From contig JAZKBN010000017.1 of assembly GCA_040388605.1 (NCBI GenBank), positions 1-62,087 on the forward strand: 62,087 nt of DNA, given 5' to 3'. Under the pieces are notes generated by a model. It saw nothing but the letters and a program-made list of their open reading frames with translations. It did no database searches and had not been told where the DNA came from. The DNA comes from JAZKBN01 sp040388605. Its GTDB lineage: Bacteria > Bacteroidota > Bacteroidia > Cytophagales > Flexibacteraceae. The translations under genes and the position numbers were made by a program. Below are positions 54,933-62,087 of this stretch, in pieces. How positions within the stretch are numbered: the stretch's first letter is position 1; the number at the start of each line of letters is the position of its first letter.

Positions 54933-55769
54933 CTACCTGTTCTTCCCAATCACAAAAGCCCCTGCAAAAAGCACCCCGCTTACCGCTGCCATTGCGCCGG
55001 CCACAGATCCGTTTACCGCATACGCCAGCCAATACCCTGCTGCTGAAACTATAATTCCGCAAAGGCAGGCCAATACCAATAACTTTTTCAAATCCTGGGT
55101 AAGCAGGTAAGCTGTAGCTGCCGGCACCAACAGGAGCGCGACAACCAAAATAGCCCCTACCGATTCAAATGCCGCCACTGTAGTTAGCGACACCGCCCCC
55201 ATAAGCAAATAATGCCATGTTTGGGTGCGTATGCCGGCTACATCTGAAAAACCGGGGTCGAATGCCGTAACCTGTAATTCTTTATAGCCGTAAATTACAA
55301 GAATCAGCACGGCTGCTGTAACGCTGCCCATTATCCATACAGCACGCGGACCGAGTATTAAATTACCCGTAGTTACCCACATATCAAGCGGAACGTAAGC
55401 TATTTCACCGTAGAGTACACAATCCTGGTCAAGGTCTACCTGCCCGGCAAAGACCGATACCAGTATTACACCTATTGCAAATAACCACGTAAACGTAAAA
55501 CCAATTGCGGCATCGGTTTGAAGGCGGGCTTTTTTATGAAAGAACTCTATCATAAAGGTGCTGAACATGCCCAAAATAGTTGCCCCTATAAGCATAGGCA
55601 CATAGTTACGGCTCCCCGATATAAAAAAGGCCAAAACTATTCCCGGCAAAACGGCATGGCTGATGGCATCGCCCACCATGGCCATGCGGCGCAGCATTAA
55701 AAAACTGCCGAGCAAAGCACAGGGTATGGCCGTTAGGGCACCGGTAAGAATTATATAAAAGGCATCCAT
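54933..55769 (-). CDS. Metal ABC transporter permease (ABC-3/ZnuB-MntB family)
   Basis: A 278-residue inner-membrane permease with about 8 helices for zinc, manganese or iron import. GDAISHAVLPGIVLAFF and AFESVGAILVVALLLVPAATAYLL are family-typical. No ATPase or metal-binding lipoprotein gene lies next to it in this window. It is divergent from the arginine leader, with 77 nt between the two starts. Confidence 0.9.
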   Translation of the reverse strand: MDAFYIILTGALTAIPCALLGSFLMLRRMAMVGDAISHAVLPGIVLAFFISGSRNYVPMLIGATILGMFSTFMIEFFHKKARLQTDAAIGFTFTWLFAIGVILVSVFAGQVDLDQDCVLYGEIAYVPLDMWVTTGNLILGPRAVWIMGSVTAAVLILVIYGYKELQVTAFDPGFSDVAGIRTQTWHYLLMGAVSLTTVAAFESVGAILVVALLLVPAATAYLLTQDLKKLLVLACLCGIIVSAAGYWLAYAVNGSVAGAMAAVSGVLFAGAFVIGKNR

Positions 55770-55812
55770 TGATGTAAATATAGCATTTAGCGGGCGCTTT
55801 TGAAAAAAACGC

Positions 55813-55842
55813 TTGCATTTTGCATTATTCTGCTTACATTTG
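55813..55842 (+). promoter_or_regulatory. Promoter of the arginine leader
   Basis: TTG (55813-55815), a 19-nt spacer and TACATTTG (55835-55842) match the Bacteroidetes consensus exactly. The ATG of the leader peptide begins 5 nt after it, so the RNA should start at or within a few bases of the ATG. Confidence 0.7.
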
Positions 55843-55846
55843 ATCT

Positions 55847-55927
55847 ATGATTCGTAACCCTCGTAATAATCGCAATAACCGACCCGGTCGTTCAACGGCA
55901 GGCCCTGTATGCGTTTGTGCTGATTAA
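55847..55927 (+). CDS. Arginine-rich leader peptide (26 aa)
   Basis: A 26-codon ORF starting MIRNPRNNRNNRPGRS and ending VCVCAD. Arginine occurs at residues 3, 6, 9, 12 and 15 (codons CGT, CGT, CGC, CGA, CGT) and asparagine at five positions. It starts just after a strong promoter and is followed by an intrinsic terminator, ahead of arginine biosynthesis genes. Codons 17-22 also form the 5' strand of an alternative hairpin that would break the terminator. This fits a ribosome-sensed arginine attenuator. Too short for family recognition; the case rests on arginine content, structure and position. Confidence 0.7.
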   Translation: MIRNPRNNRNNRPGRSTAGPVCVCAD

Positions 55928-55961
55928 GCGAGATAACGACAAAGAAATACAGAGGCTTGCC
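55897..55961 (+). promoter_or_regulatory. Antiterminator hairpin of the arginine leader
   Basis: 55897-55910 (GGCAGGCCCTGTAT) can pair with 55947-55961 (ATACAGAGGCTTGCC): 14 bp, one G-U, one bulged A at 55953. The second strand contains the whole 5' arm of the terminator, so the two structures exclude each other. A ribosome stalled at arginine codons 3 to about 12 would leave 55897-55910 free; one that reaches the stop codon would cover it. Confidence 0.65.
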
Positions 55962-55981
55962 CAATAGGCAGGCCTCTTTTT
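55951..55981 (+). terminator. Attenuator terminator of the arginine leader
   Basis: AGAGGCTTGCC (55951-55961) pairs with GGCAGGCCTCT (55967-55977) through 11 bp (one G-U), loop CAATA, followed by TTTTTATTT. It begins 23 nt after the leader stop codon. Confidence 0.85.
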
Positions 55982-56124
55982 ATTTGCCGAAATCTCAATT
56001 AATATTGAAAAAACAAGGCTAAAGGCAAACAAAACGCTTTAAAAATTGTTTCAATAGGCTTAAGGATTCATGATTACCACCCTTAATACACCATAAAACA
56101 GATCAAAAATTTAATTCTACGACC

Positions 56125-56244
56125 ATGAACCCACGACCGATGTACCCGGTATTGCGACCGGAATCGCAACCAATGCCGCAAGGCCGTCCGTCGCCCGAAT
56201 TCTGTAGGGCACGAATTATGAATATTATTCTTAATTACACGTAG
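56125..56244 (+). CDS. Small Pro/Arg-rich ORF before the acetyltransferase
   Basis: A 39-codon ORF beginning MNPRPMYPVLRPESQ and containing QGRPSPEFCRAR. It has eight prolines and five arginines and ends 10 nt before the GNAT start, so translation could be coupled. It may be a second leader or a small protein. No clear terminator lies inside or just after it, so an attenuation role is not shown. I do not recognise it. Confidence 0.35.
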   Translation: MNPRPMYPVLRPESQPMPQGRPSPEFCRARIMNIILNYT

Positions 56245-56254
56245 CTTTAATACA

Positions 56255-56944
56255 ATGACCCTGACAAAGATTAAGTTCCGCATACAGCTCGCCGATGAAC
56301 GGCACTTCAGCTATGCGCAGCAAATATGTGACGAGATGGAAAGCTCGGCGAAAATGCGCGGCACAGGTATAGCCCGCCGCACGCCGGAGTTTATAGAAAC
56401 TAAAATGAAGGAAGGTAAGGCTGTAATAGCACTTGCCGAAGGTGGAGAATGGGCCGGGTTCTGCTATATAGAATCATGGTCGCATGGGAAATTTGTGGCT
56501 AACAGCGGGCTTATTGTATCGCCCTTATTCCGGAACTCGGGTTTGGCCACCCGTATAAAACATGAAATTTTTCAGCTGAGCAGGCGCAAGTACCCCGATG
56601 CTAAAATATTCGGGCTTACTACCGGGCTAGGCGTTATGAAAATCAATTCACAGCTTGGCTACAGGCCCGTTACCTACAGCGAGCTCACCAACGACGAAAA
56701 CTTTTGGCAAGGCTGCCGCAGCTGCGTTAATTTCCCAATACTTACAGAAAAGGAAAGAAAAAACTGCCTCTGCACGGCTATGCTTTATGATCCTGCCGAA
56801 CATAAATCGGCCTGGCAGAAGTTTATAAGCCGCAGAAGCAGCTCCAAAGCTGCAATAACCTCTGACTCTAACCTTGCATTACGATGGGCCAATATGCTCC
56901 GTAAAGCTGCAAGCGTGGCTATGGTATTCGGTAAGCCCTTATAA
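56255..56944 (+). CDS. GNAT acyltransferase heading the arginine cluster
   Basis: A 229-residue GNAT-fold protein. The acyl-CoA-binding region is GLIVSPLFRNSGLATRIK (about 89-106), followed by FGLTTGLGVMKINSQLGYRPV. A Cys-containing segment FWQGCRSCVNF follows near 148. In Bacteroidetes this protein commonly precedes argG. Since the cluster contains the succinylornithine-type transcarbamylase, it is a candidate for the first step, N-acylation of glutamate (acetyl or succinyl). That is inference from context; the family is otherwise uncharacterised. Confidence 0.75.
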   Translation: MTLTKIKFRIQLADERHFSYAQQICDEMESSAKMRGTGIARRTPEFIETKMKEGKAVIALAEGGEWAGFCYIESWSHGKFVANSGLIVSPLFRNSGLATRIKHEIFQLSRRKYPDAKIFGLTTGLGVMKINSQLGYRPVTYSELTNDENFWQGCRSCVNFPILTEKERKNCLCTAMLYDPAEHKSAWQKFISRRSSSKAAITSDSNLALRWANMLRKAASVAMVFGKPL

Positions 56945-57172
56945 ATCAGGTATTCTGCGTCAAAGGTTAAATTGTGGGTATTTTCTCCCCTGCCCTTGGC
57001 AAACCTGTACTCTGCCTTTTAAATATGCTGACCGAACAAAGTGTTGTCTGCACTCGGCTCATTTCCGGCATTTATTTCGTCACCGGATATTCAGCCCTGA
57101 ATTGCATTGCAAACCAGGCTGAAAAATATAACATCTTGTAAGCCATTGGCTTTCTCTTCCCAAAATCACTAA

Positions 57173-58384
57173 ATGCAAAACAAAAAACTGGTATTGGCCT
57201 TCAGCGGGGGCCTGGATACCACTTATTGTGCCCTGTACCTGAACCGTGTGCAAGGCTTTGATGTACACGCCCTTACCATAGATACCGGTGGCTTTTCAAA
57301 AGCTGACCTTCAGCAAATTGAAGAGCGGGCAAAATCTTTGGGGGTAGCCTCTTACAAAGTAATAGATGCGTCGCGCAGCTATTACGATAAGGTTATTCGC
57401 TACCTGCTTTACGGGAATGTATTAAAGAACGACACCTATCCCCTGAGCGTTAGCGCTGAGCGCGTTGCCCAGGCAGCTGTGCTTGCCAAATATGTAAAGG
57501 AAAGCGGTGCAGAATATGTAGCGCACGGCAGCACCGGAGCAGGTAACGACCAGGTAAGGTTCGATATGATTTTGCAGAACCTGGTTCCGGGCATAAAAAT
57601 CATAACCCCTATTCGTGATTTGAAGCTCAGCCGGGAAGATGAAATTGTTTTCCTGAAGCAAAACGGGGTGGAAATGAATTTCGAAAAGGCCAAATACAGC
57701 ATTAACCAAGGCCTTTGGGGAACATCGGTTGGCGGCAGGGAAACCCTTAGCAGCAAGCTGCCATTGCCTGAAGAAGCCTGGCCCACACAGGTAAGCCAAA
57801 CCGAAACACGTGATATTACCCTGAAATTTGAAAAAGGGGACCTTGTATCTGTTGACAATACCGACTATGAGCACCCGGCCCAAGCCATACAGGCATTAGC
57901 TGCCATTGCCCAACCTTATGGCATAGGCCGCGATATACATGTAGGCGATACCATACTTGGCATAAAAGGCCGCGTTGGTTTCGAAGCTGCTGCCCCATTG
58001 ATAGCCATTAAGGCGCACCATACCCTTGAGAAGCATGTTCTGGGTAAATGGCAGCTCTATTGGAAAGACCAGGTAAGCACATTCTACGGCAACCACCTGC
58101 ACGAAGGCATGTACCTTGATCCTGTAATGCGCGATTTCGAGGCTATGCTGCTGAGCTCGCAACGCAATGTGAGCGGTTCGGTATTTGTACGCCTGAACGC
58201 TTACAGGTTCGATATTCTCGGCTCAGAATCAGAGCATGACCTGATGTCTGATAAATTCGGCACTTACGGCGAAATGAACCGGGCATGGACAGGCGAAGAT
58301 GTGAAAGGCTTCATTAAAATATTCGGAAACCAAAATTCTATTTACTACCACATAAACCCGGAACAAAACCCCTTTGATGAATAA
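57173..58384 (+). CDS. argG: Argininosuccinate synthase
   Basis: A 403-residue enzyme joining citrulline and aspartate with ATP. The ATP-pyrophosphatase loop AFSGGLDTTYCALYL is at residues 9-23. AHGSTGAGNDQVRFDMIL, KYSINQGLWGTSVGGRE and the C-terminal EGMYLDPVMRDFEAML are conserved. Its stop overlaps the argF' start. In most relatives argC comes next; here it does not. Confidence 0.96.
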   Translation: MQNKKLVLAFSGGLDTTYCALYLNRVQGFDVHALTIDTGGFSKADLQQIEERAKSLGVASYKVIDASRSYYDKVIRYLLYGNVLKNDTYPLSVSAERVAQAAVLAKYVKESGAEYVAHGSTGAGNDQVRFDMILQNLVPGIKIITPIRDLKLSREDEIVFLKQNGVEMNFEKAKYSINQGLWGTSVGGRETLSSKLPLPEEAWPTQVSQTETRDITLKFEKGDLVSVDNTDYEHPAQAIQALAAIAQPYGIGRDIHVGDTILGIKGRVGFEAAAPLIAIKAHHTLEKHVLGKWQLYWKDQVSTFYGNHLHEGMYLDPVMRDFEAMLLSSQRNVSGSVFVRLNAYRFDILGSESEHDLMSDKFGTYGEMNRAWTGEDVKGFIKIFGNQNSIYYHINPEQNPFDE

Positions 58385-59420
58385 CGATCCCGGCAAAAAC
58401 GAAATTGCAGAGCCTCCCGCCCCGGCGGCCCCGGTTCTTTCACAATCTAAACATTCAGCTCCCCTGCGCCGTTTTTTCGGCGCACAGGATGTAAGTGATC
58501 TCGATGCACTTGTATTCGAGGCGCTTGAAGCCAAGGAAAACCCTTACAAAGATGAAAATCTTGGGAAACGAAAGACACTTGGCTTATTTTTTATGAACCC
58601 AAGCCTGCGTACCAGGGTAAGCACCGAGAAAGCAGGTCGCAATTTGGGTATGGATGTGCAGATAATTAACGCCGGCAGCGATGCATGGGCACTCGAATTT
58701 GACGAAGGCGCTGTTATGAACAGCAACCGCGTTGAGCACGTGCGCGATGCCGCACCTGTTTTGGGCAGTTTTTTCGATATAATTGGCCTGCGCTGCTTCC
58801 CCGGTCTTATTGACCGCGATAAAGATTACAACGAGCAGGTTTTCAACAGCTTCGCCAAATTCAGCGGGGCTCCTATACTCAGCCTGGAAAGCGCAACGCG
58901 ACACCCTTTACAGAGTCTTGCAGACTTAATTACAATTAAGGAACACAGCGCAAAAGCCGGTAAAGCCAAGCCTAAAGTGGTGCTCACCTGGGCCCCTCAT
59001 ATAAAGCCTATTCCGCAGGCTGTAGGGAACAGCTTTGCTGAATGGATGATTGCCTCAGGCGCCGATTTTACAATTACCAACCCGGAAGGCTATGATTTAG
59101 CGCCGGAATTTACCAAGGGTGCTAAAATTGAGCACAACCAGGCAAAGGCTTTGGAAGGCGCTGATTTCGTTTATGTTAAAAATTGGTCGTCCTTTACTGA
59201 TTATGGCAAAGTATTTGAAGGCGGCCGGGAGTGGATGCTCACCGAGTCACACTTCGCCAAAGCCCCTGATGCCAAGGTAATGCACTGCCTCCCCTTGCGC
59301 CGCAACGTTGAGCTCAGCGATGAAATTCTTGACGGGCCAAGATCTTTACTTACAGAATTGGCGGCCAACAGGCTTTGGGCGGCGCAGGCTGTACTCAGGC
59401 GCATGCTGCTTTCGCTGTAA
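58377..59420 (+). CDS. argF': N-acylornithine carbamoyltransferase (succinylornithine type)
   Basis: A 347-residue transcarbamylase of the group acting on N-succinyl- or N-acetylornithine. The carbamoyl-phosphate loop is MNPSLRTRVSTEKAG. HPLQSLADL and MHCLPLRRNVELSDEILD are conserved. In the specificity loop the sequence is MNSNRVEHVRD, with Val where acetylornithine enzymes have Glu and the Bacteroides succinyl enzyme has Pro; Val there fits succinyl use. About 30 Pro/Ala-rich residues precede the usual start (near LRRFFGAQDV). Start at ATG 58377 overlaps the argG stop. Confidence 0.88.
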   Translation: MNNDPGKNEIAEPPAPAAPVLSQSKHSAPLRRFFGAQDVSDLDALVFEALEAKENPYKDENLGKRKTLGLFFMNPSLRTRVSTEKAGRNLGMDVQIINAGSDAWALEFDEGAVMNSNRVEHVRDAAPVLGSFFDIIGLRCFPGLIDRDKDYNEQVFNSFAKFSGAPILSLESATRHPLQSLADLITIKEHSAKAGKAKPKVVLTWAPHIKPIPQAVGNSFAEWMIASGADFTITNPEGYDLAPEFTKGAKIEHNQAKALEGADFVYVKNWSSFTDYGKVFEGGREWMLTESHFAKAPDAKVMHCLPLRRNVELSDEILDGPRSLLTELAANRLWAAQAVLRRMLLSL

Positions 59421-59498
59421 TTTTACCGGTACCGGGGCATTTAAAGCCTGGTACAGCTTATGCCTGTAAACTTAAACAGGAATAAGCAAGCTATTAAA

Positions 59499-60566
59499 AT
59501 GGAAGATAAAATATATAATGATGCAATCGGCCTGCTTTCTAACCTGATCAGGATTGAATCTTTTTCAGGCCAGGAAGCACTGGCGGCCGACTGCATGCAA
59601 AAATTCCTGATTCAGCGCAGCATGAGGCCGCAGCGGTATGGGAATAATATTGTGGTTTACAACATTCATTTCGATGAAAACAAACCCTCGCTCGTGCTTA
59701 ACTCGCACCTTGATACAGTTAAGCCAAACGCTTCTTATACCCGAGACCCATTCCATGCCGATACCGAGGACGGTAAAATGTACGGCCTGGGCAGTAACGA
59801 TGCCGGTGGCCCGCTTGTAAGCCTGCTTTCCGCATTCCGGATTTTACAGGAACGTGACGATTTGCCGATTAACCTCATTTTCATTGCTTCGGCAGAGGAA
59901 GAAAACAGTGGTAAAGGCGGAATTGAATCTGTGTTCTCAAAAATACCGGTGCCGGACCTTGCCATTGTTGGAGAGCCAACCCTGATGCGGGCCGCAGTAT
60001 CTGAAAAAGGCCTGCTTGTTATAGACGGACTAATTAAAGGAAAAGCCGGCCACGCAGCACGTAACGAAGGCGAAAACGCCATAAGCAAGGCCTTACCTGA
60101 TATACAATGGTTCAATACTTACAAATTCCCAAAAGTATCTGATACACTTGGCGAAGTAAATATGAACCTAACCGTGTTAAAAGCCGGTGAGCTGCATAAT
60201 ACGGTTCCTGACGTTTGTACTTACACCGTAGATATTCGCCTTACAGACAGCTATACCCACGAGGAAGTGCTTGATATTATAAGGGCTAACGTTATTGCTG
60301 AAATTACTCCAAGAAGCATAAGGCTTAAGCCATCATTAACGCCGGTAAACCACCCGGTAAGGGCAGCAGCACAATCTTTAGGAATGGAGCTTTATGGCAG
60401 CCCAACCATGAGCGACCAGGCCCTGATGCCCTTCCCGAGCATAAAAATCGGTCCGGGCGATTCAGCAAGGTCTCATACAGCCAATGAATTTATTTACCTC
60501 GATGAAATTAAGCAGGCCATACCCATGTATGTGGACCTGATAAAAAAAACCTACCAAATTTCGTGA
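59499..60566 (+). CDS. M20-family deacylase, ArgE/DapE-like
   Basis: A 355-residue zinc hydrolase. Metal and catalytic residues are visible in LNSHLDTVKP (His, Asp), GLGSNDAGGPL (Asp), ASAEEENSGKGG (Glu pair), AIVGEPT (Glu) and GPGDSARSHTANEF (His). In this cluster it should remove the acyl group (probably succinyl) from citrulline or ornithine. I start at MEDKIYNDAIGLL (59499); the ATG at 59460 adds 13 residues. argH overlaps its stop. Confidence 0.88.
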   Translation: MEDKIYNDAIGLLSNLIRIESFSGQEALAADCMQKFLIQRSMRPQRYGNNIVVYNIHFDENKPSLVLNSHLDTVKPNASYTRDPFHADTEDGKMYGLGSNDAGGPLVSLLSAFRILQERDDLPINLIFIASAEEENSGKGGIESVFSKIPVPDLAIVGEPTLMRAAVSEKGLLVIDGLIKGKAGHAARNEGENAISKALPDIQWFNTYKFPKVSDTLGEVNMNLTVLKAGELHNTVPDVCTYTVDIRLTDSYTHEEVLDIIRANVIAEITPRSIRLKPSLTPVNHPVRAAAQSLGMELYGSPTMSDQALMPFPSIKIGPGDSARSHTANEFIYLDEIKQAIPMYVDLIKKTYQIS

Positions 60567-61885
60567 GTAAACTTTGGGCCCGTACAGGCAGCGGGCAAAC
60601 TGCCTCCCAGTCATCTGCCATACTAAGCACCGATACTTTTACCGCCGGGCTCGACCGTGAATTTGACAACCTGCTTGCCGTTTATGACGTGCAGGGCAGC
60701 ATTGCCCACGTTAAAATGCTGGTGGCAACAGGCATTCTCGACGAAACGGACGGAACAGTGCTTGTGCCCGCCCTTGAACGCCTGCTTGTCTTAGCACAAA
60801 CCGGGCAGCTTAGCGTTCAGCCCGATGTGGAAGACATACATTCGCAGGTAGAGCTGATGCTCACGCAGGAGCTGGGCGAGGCAGGTAAAAAAATACATGC
60901 CGCACGCAGCCGCAACGACCAGGTACTTGTAGACCTCAAGCTATTCCTCCGTGCGGAAATACAGCAGACTGCGGCATCGGCCGAGGAATTGGCAATTACC
61001 CTGCTAAACCTGAGCGAAAAATTTAAAGATGTGCTTTTACCCGGCTACACCCATTTCCAGGTAGCTATGCCTTCATCTTTCGGGCTTTGGTTCGGGGCTT
61101 ATGCCGAAAGTCTATCGGAAGACTTATGGGCACTGGAAGCAGCGTATAAGCTTGTTAACAAGAACCCTTTAGGTTCTGCTGCAGGCTATGGCAGCAGCTT
61201 CCCTATAGACAGGGAGCTTACAACCAAACTGCTTGGCTTTAATGATTTGCACTGGAACGTGGTAAACGCCCAAATGAGCCGTGGCAAAACCGAAAAAGCC
61301 GTTGCAACAGGTCTTGCTGCCATTGCCGCAACACTGGGAAGGTTCAGCAGCGATTTGGTATTATACCTCTGCCAGAATTTTTCATTTCTCAGCCTGCCGG
61401 CAGAATACAGCACCGGCAGCAGCATAATGCCGCATAAAAAGAACCCTGATATTTTTGAGCTGATCAGGGCTAAATGCAACCGCATAATTGCCTTGCCGAA
61501 TGAAATTGCATTGATAAGCGCTAACCTTCCATCAGGTTACCACCGCGATTTTCAGTTGCTGAAAGAGCACCTTTTCCCTGCATTGCAGGAATTACGTAAT
61601 TGTTTGGCTATGGCAAACACCATTTTGCCCGGTATATCAGTTCGGGAGAACATTCTTCAGGAAGATACTTATAAGTATATCTTCAGCGTGGAAGAAGTTA
61701 ACAGGCGCGTAAATGAAGGAACTGCTTTTCGTGATGCTTACCGGGAAGTTGCCGATGAAATTCAATCAGGCAGTTTCAGGCCTGCCGGCATGGTGCCACA
61801 TACGCACCAGGGCAGCATAGGAAACCTTTCCAATCATAAGATTAAAGAAGGCCTGGAAAAAGCAGCTTCAGTTTTCAGGCAATAG
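60563..61885 (+). CDS. argH: Argininosuccinate lyase
   Basis: A 440-residue enzyme splitting argininosuccinate into arginine and fumarate. The superfamily signature GSSIMPHKKNPD is near residue 285, with ARSRNDQVLVDLKLFLR and PGYTHFQVAMPSSFGLW upstream. The start is GTG overlapping the previous gene's stop (GTGA). Confidence 0.96.
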   Translation: MSKLWARTGSGQTASQSSAILSTDTFTAGLDREFDNLLAVYDVQGSIAHVKMLVATGILDETDGTVLVPALERLLVLAQTGQLSVQPDVEDIHSQVELMLTQELGEAGKKIHAARSRNDQVLVDLKLFLRAEIQQTAASAEELAITLLNLSEKFKDVLLPGYTHFQVAMPSSFGLWFGAYAESLSEDLWALEAAYKLVNKNPLGSAAGYGSSFPIDRELTTKLLGFNDLHWNVVNAQMSRGKTEKAVATGLAAIAATLGRFSSDLVLYLCQNFSFLSLPAEYSTGSSIMPHKKNPDIFELIRAKCNRIIALPNEIALISANLPSGYHRDFQLLKEHLFPALQELRNCLAMANTILPGISVRENILQEDTYKYIFSVEEVNRRVNEGTAFRDAYREVADEIQSGSFRPAGMVPHTHQGSIGNLSNHKIKEGLEKAASVFRQ

Positions 61886-61899
61886 CATTCTCTTCTATA

Positions 61900-62087
61900 C
61901 TATTCTTCCTCTTCGGTATCCGCTAAGAGCACGTACTTAAGTTTACCTGATTTGAAGTCAAAAAAATGATTAAACGCGAAAGACCAACACGTTTCAGGCT
62001 CTCCTATGTCACTTGTAAACTTAACTTGGTTCCCTTCTGTTTTTTCGAAAGTATAATTTGGTAATGTGGTCAAAAGTAGTTGGTGTT
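61900..62087 (-). CDS. Partial uncharacterised protein (C-terminal 62 residues)
   Basis: An open minus-strand frame running off the right edge and ending at TAG 61902-61900. The visible part reads HQLLLTTLPNYTFEKTEGNQ to LKYVLLADTEEEE, with a central aromatic segment CWSFAFNHFFDF. Not recognised. Its first 28 visible bases are the terminal repeat shared with the left end, so a related gene copy may exist elsewhere. Confidence 0.5.
   Translation of the reverse strand, partial: HQLLLTTLPNYTFEKTEGNQVKFTSDIGEPETCWSFAFNHFFDFKSGKLKYVLLADTEEEE
62060..62087 (-). repeat. Terminal inverted repeat, right copy
   Basis: Reverse complement of 22-49, 28 of 28 bases. Lies inside the partial minus-strand frame. 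Confidence 0.8.

Noticed and set aside
56083..56283. 66-codon minus-strand frame opposite the Pro/Arg-rich ORF
   Set aside because: Arg-rich only because the other strand is rich in CG-containing codons; overlaps the GNAT start; no promoter or similarity.
1..62087. CRISPR arrays, prophage or insertion sequences
   Set aside because: No regularly spaced repeats, integrases, transposases or phage structural genes were seen.

Overview
The window looks like a chromosomal contig from a member of the Bacteroidota, probably a free-living Chitinophagales/Sphingobacteriales-like lineage and probably a metagenome assembly. It has two 10-N gaps, and its two ends carry the same 28-mer in inverted orientation. 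The assignment rests on a SusC/SusD pair, type IX secretion (T9SS) sorting domains, SprB-like repeats, TAnnTTTG-type promoters, the transcarbamylase form of ArgF typical of Bacteroidetes, and several conserved Bacteroidetes families. I see no CRISPR array, prophage or insertion sequence.

Layout. 0-5 kb: tRNA-Phe, a membrane Fe-S protein, ribD, a hydrolase, and prfB with its programmed +1 frameshift. 5-16 kb: a TlpA-like protein, an orphan OmpR-type regulator, kup, a possible HolD-like protein, a PorV/PorQ-like protein, a lipoprotein and priA. 16-19 kb: a Cbp1-like coiled-coil lipoprotein, then an ECF sigma factor with a membrane partner that carries an SprB-like repeat. 19-27.5 kb: cyanophycin synthetase, a hydroxyacyl-CoA dehydrogenase, a FecCD-type permease, a pterin synthase next to phenylalanine hydroxylase, lpxB and menE. 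27.6-43.6 kb: a polysaccharide utilisation locus with two paralogous CBM-GH5 enzymes, an SGNH esterase, a GH30 lipoprotein, SusD, SusC with an STN domain, FecR and a divergent ECF sigma factor; enzyme content suggests a beta-glucan. 43.7-53.5 kb: an HNH nuclease, an MFS transporter, a PAPS-synthesis/sulfotransferase cassette, a PfkB kinase (split by a gap) and ornithine aminotransferase. 53.3-55.8 kb: a DUF5522-like protein, rpmB, a VapBC-like module with a palindromic operator, and a metal ABC permease. 55.8-61.9 kb: an arginine cluster (GNAT, argG, argF', argE-like, argH). A partial gene ends the window.

The most interesting signal is in front of the arginine cluster. A 26-codon ORF at 55847-55927, MIRNPRNNRNNRPGRS..., has arginine at residues 3, 6, 9, 12 and 15 and starts about 5 nt after a consensus promoter, so it may be leaderless. 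Its codons 17-22 (55897-55910) can pair over 14 bp with the whole 5' arm of an intrinsic terminator at 55951-55977. This is the full architecture of a ribosome-mediated arginine attenuator.

Other points of interest are the sigma/anti-sigma pair joined to surface-protein-like domains, the sulfation cassette without assimilatory reductases, a GH30 gene whose N-gap can be closed on a 9-bp flanking duplication to restore one frame, and a possible small RNA at 6359-6590. Coordinates of corrected starts are inferred from protein start patterns. No database search was run.
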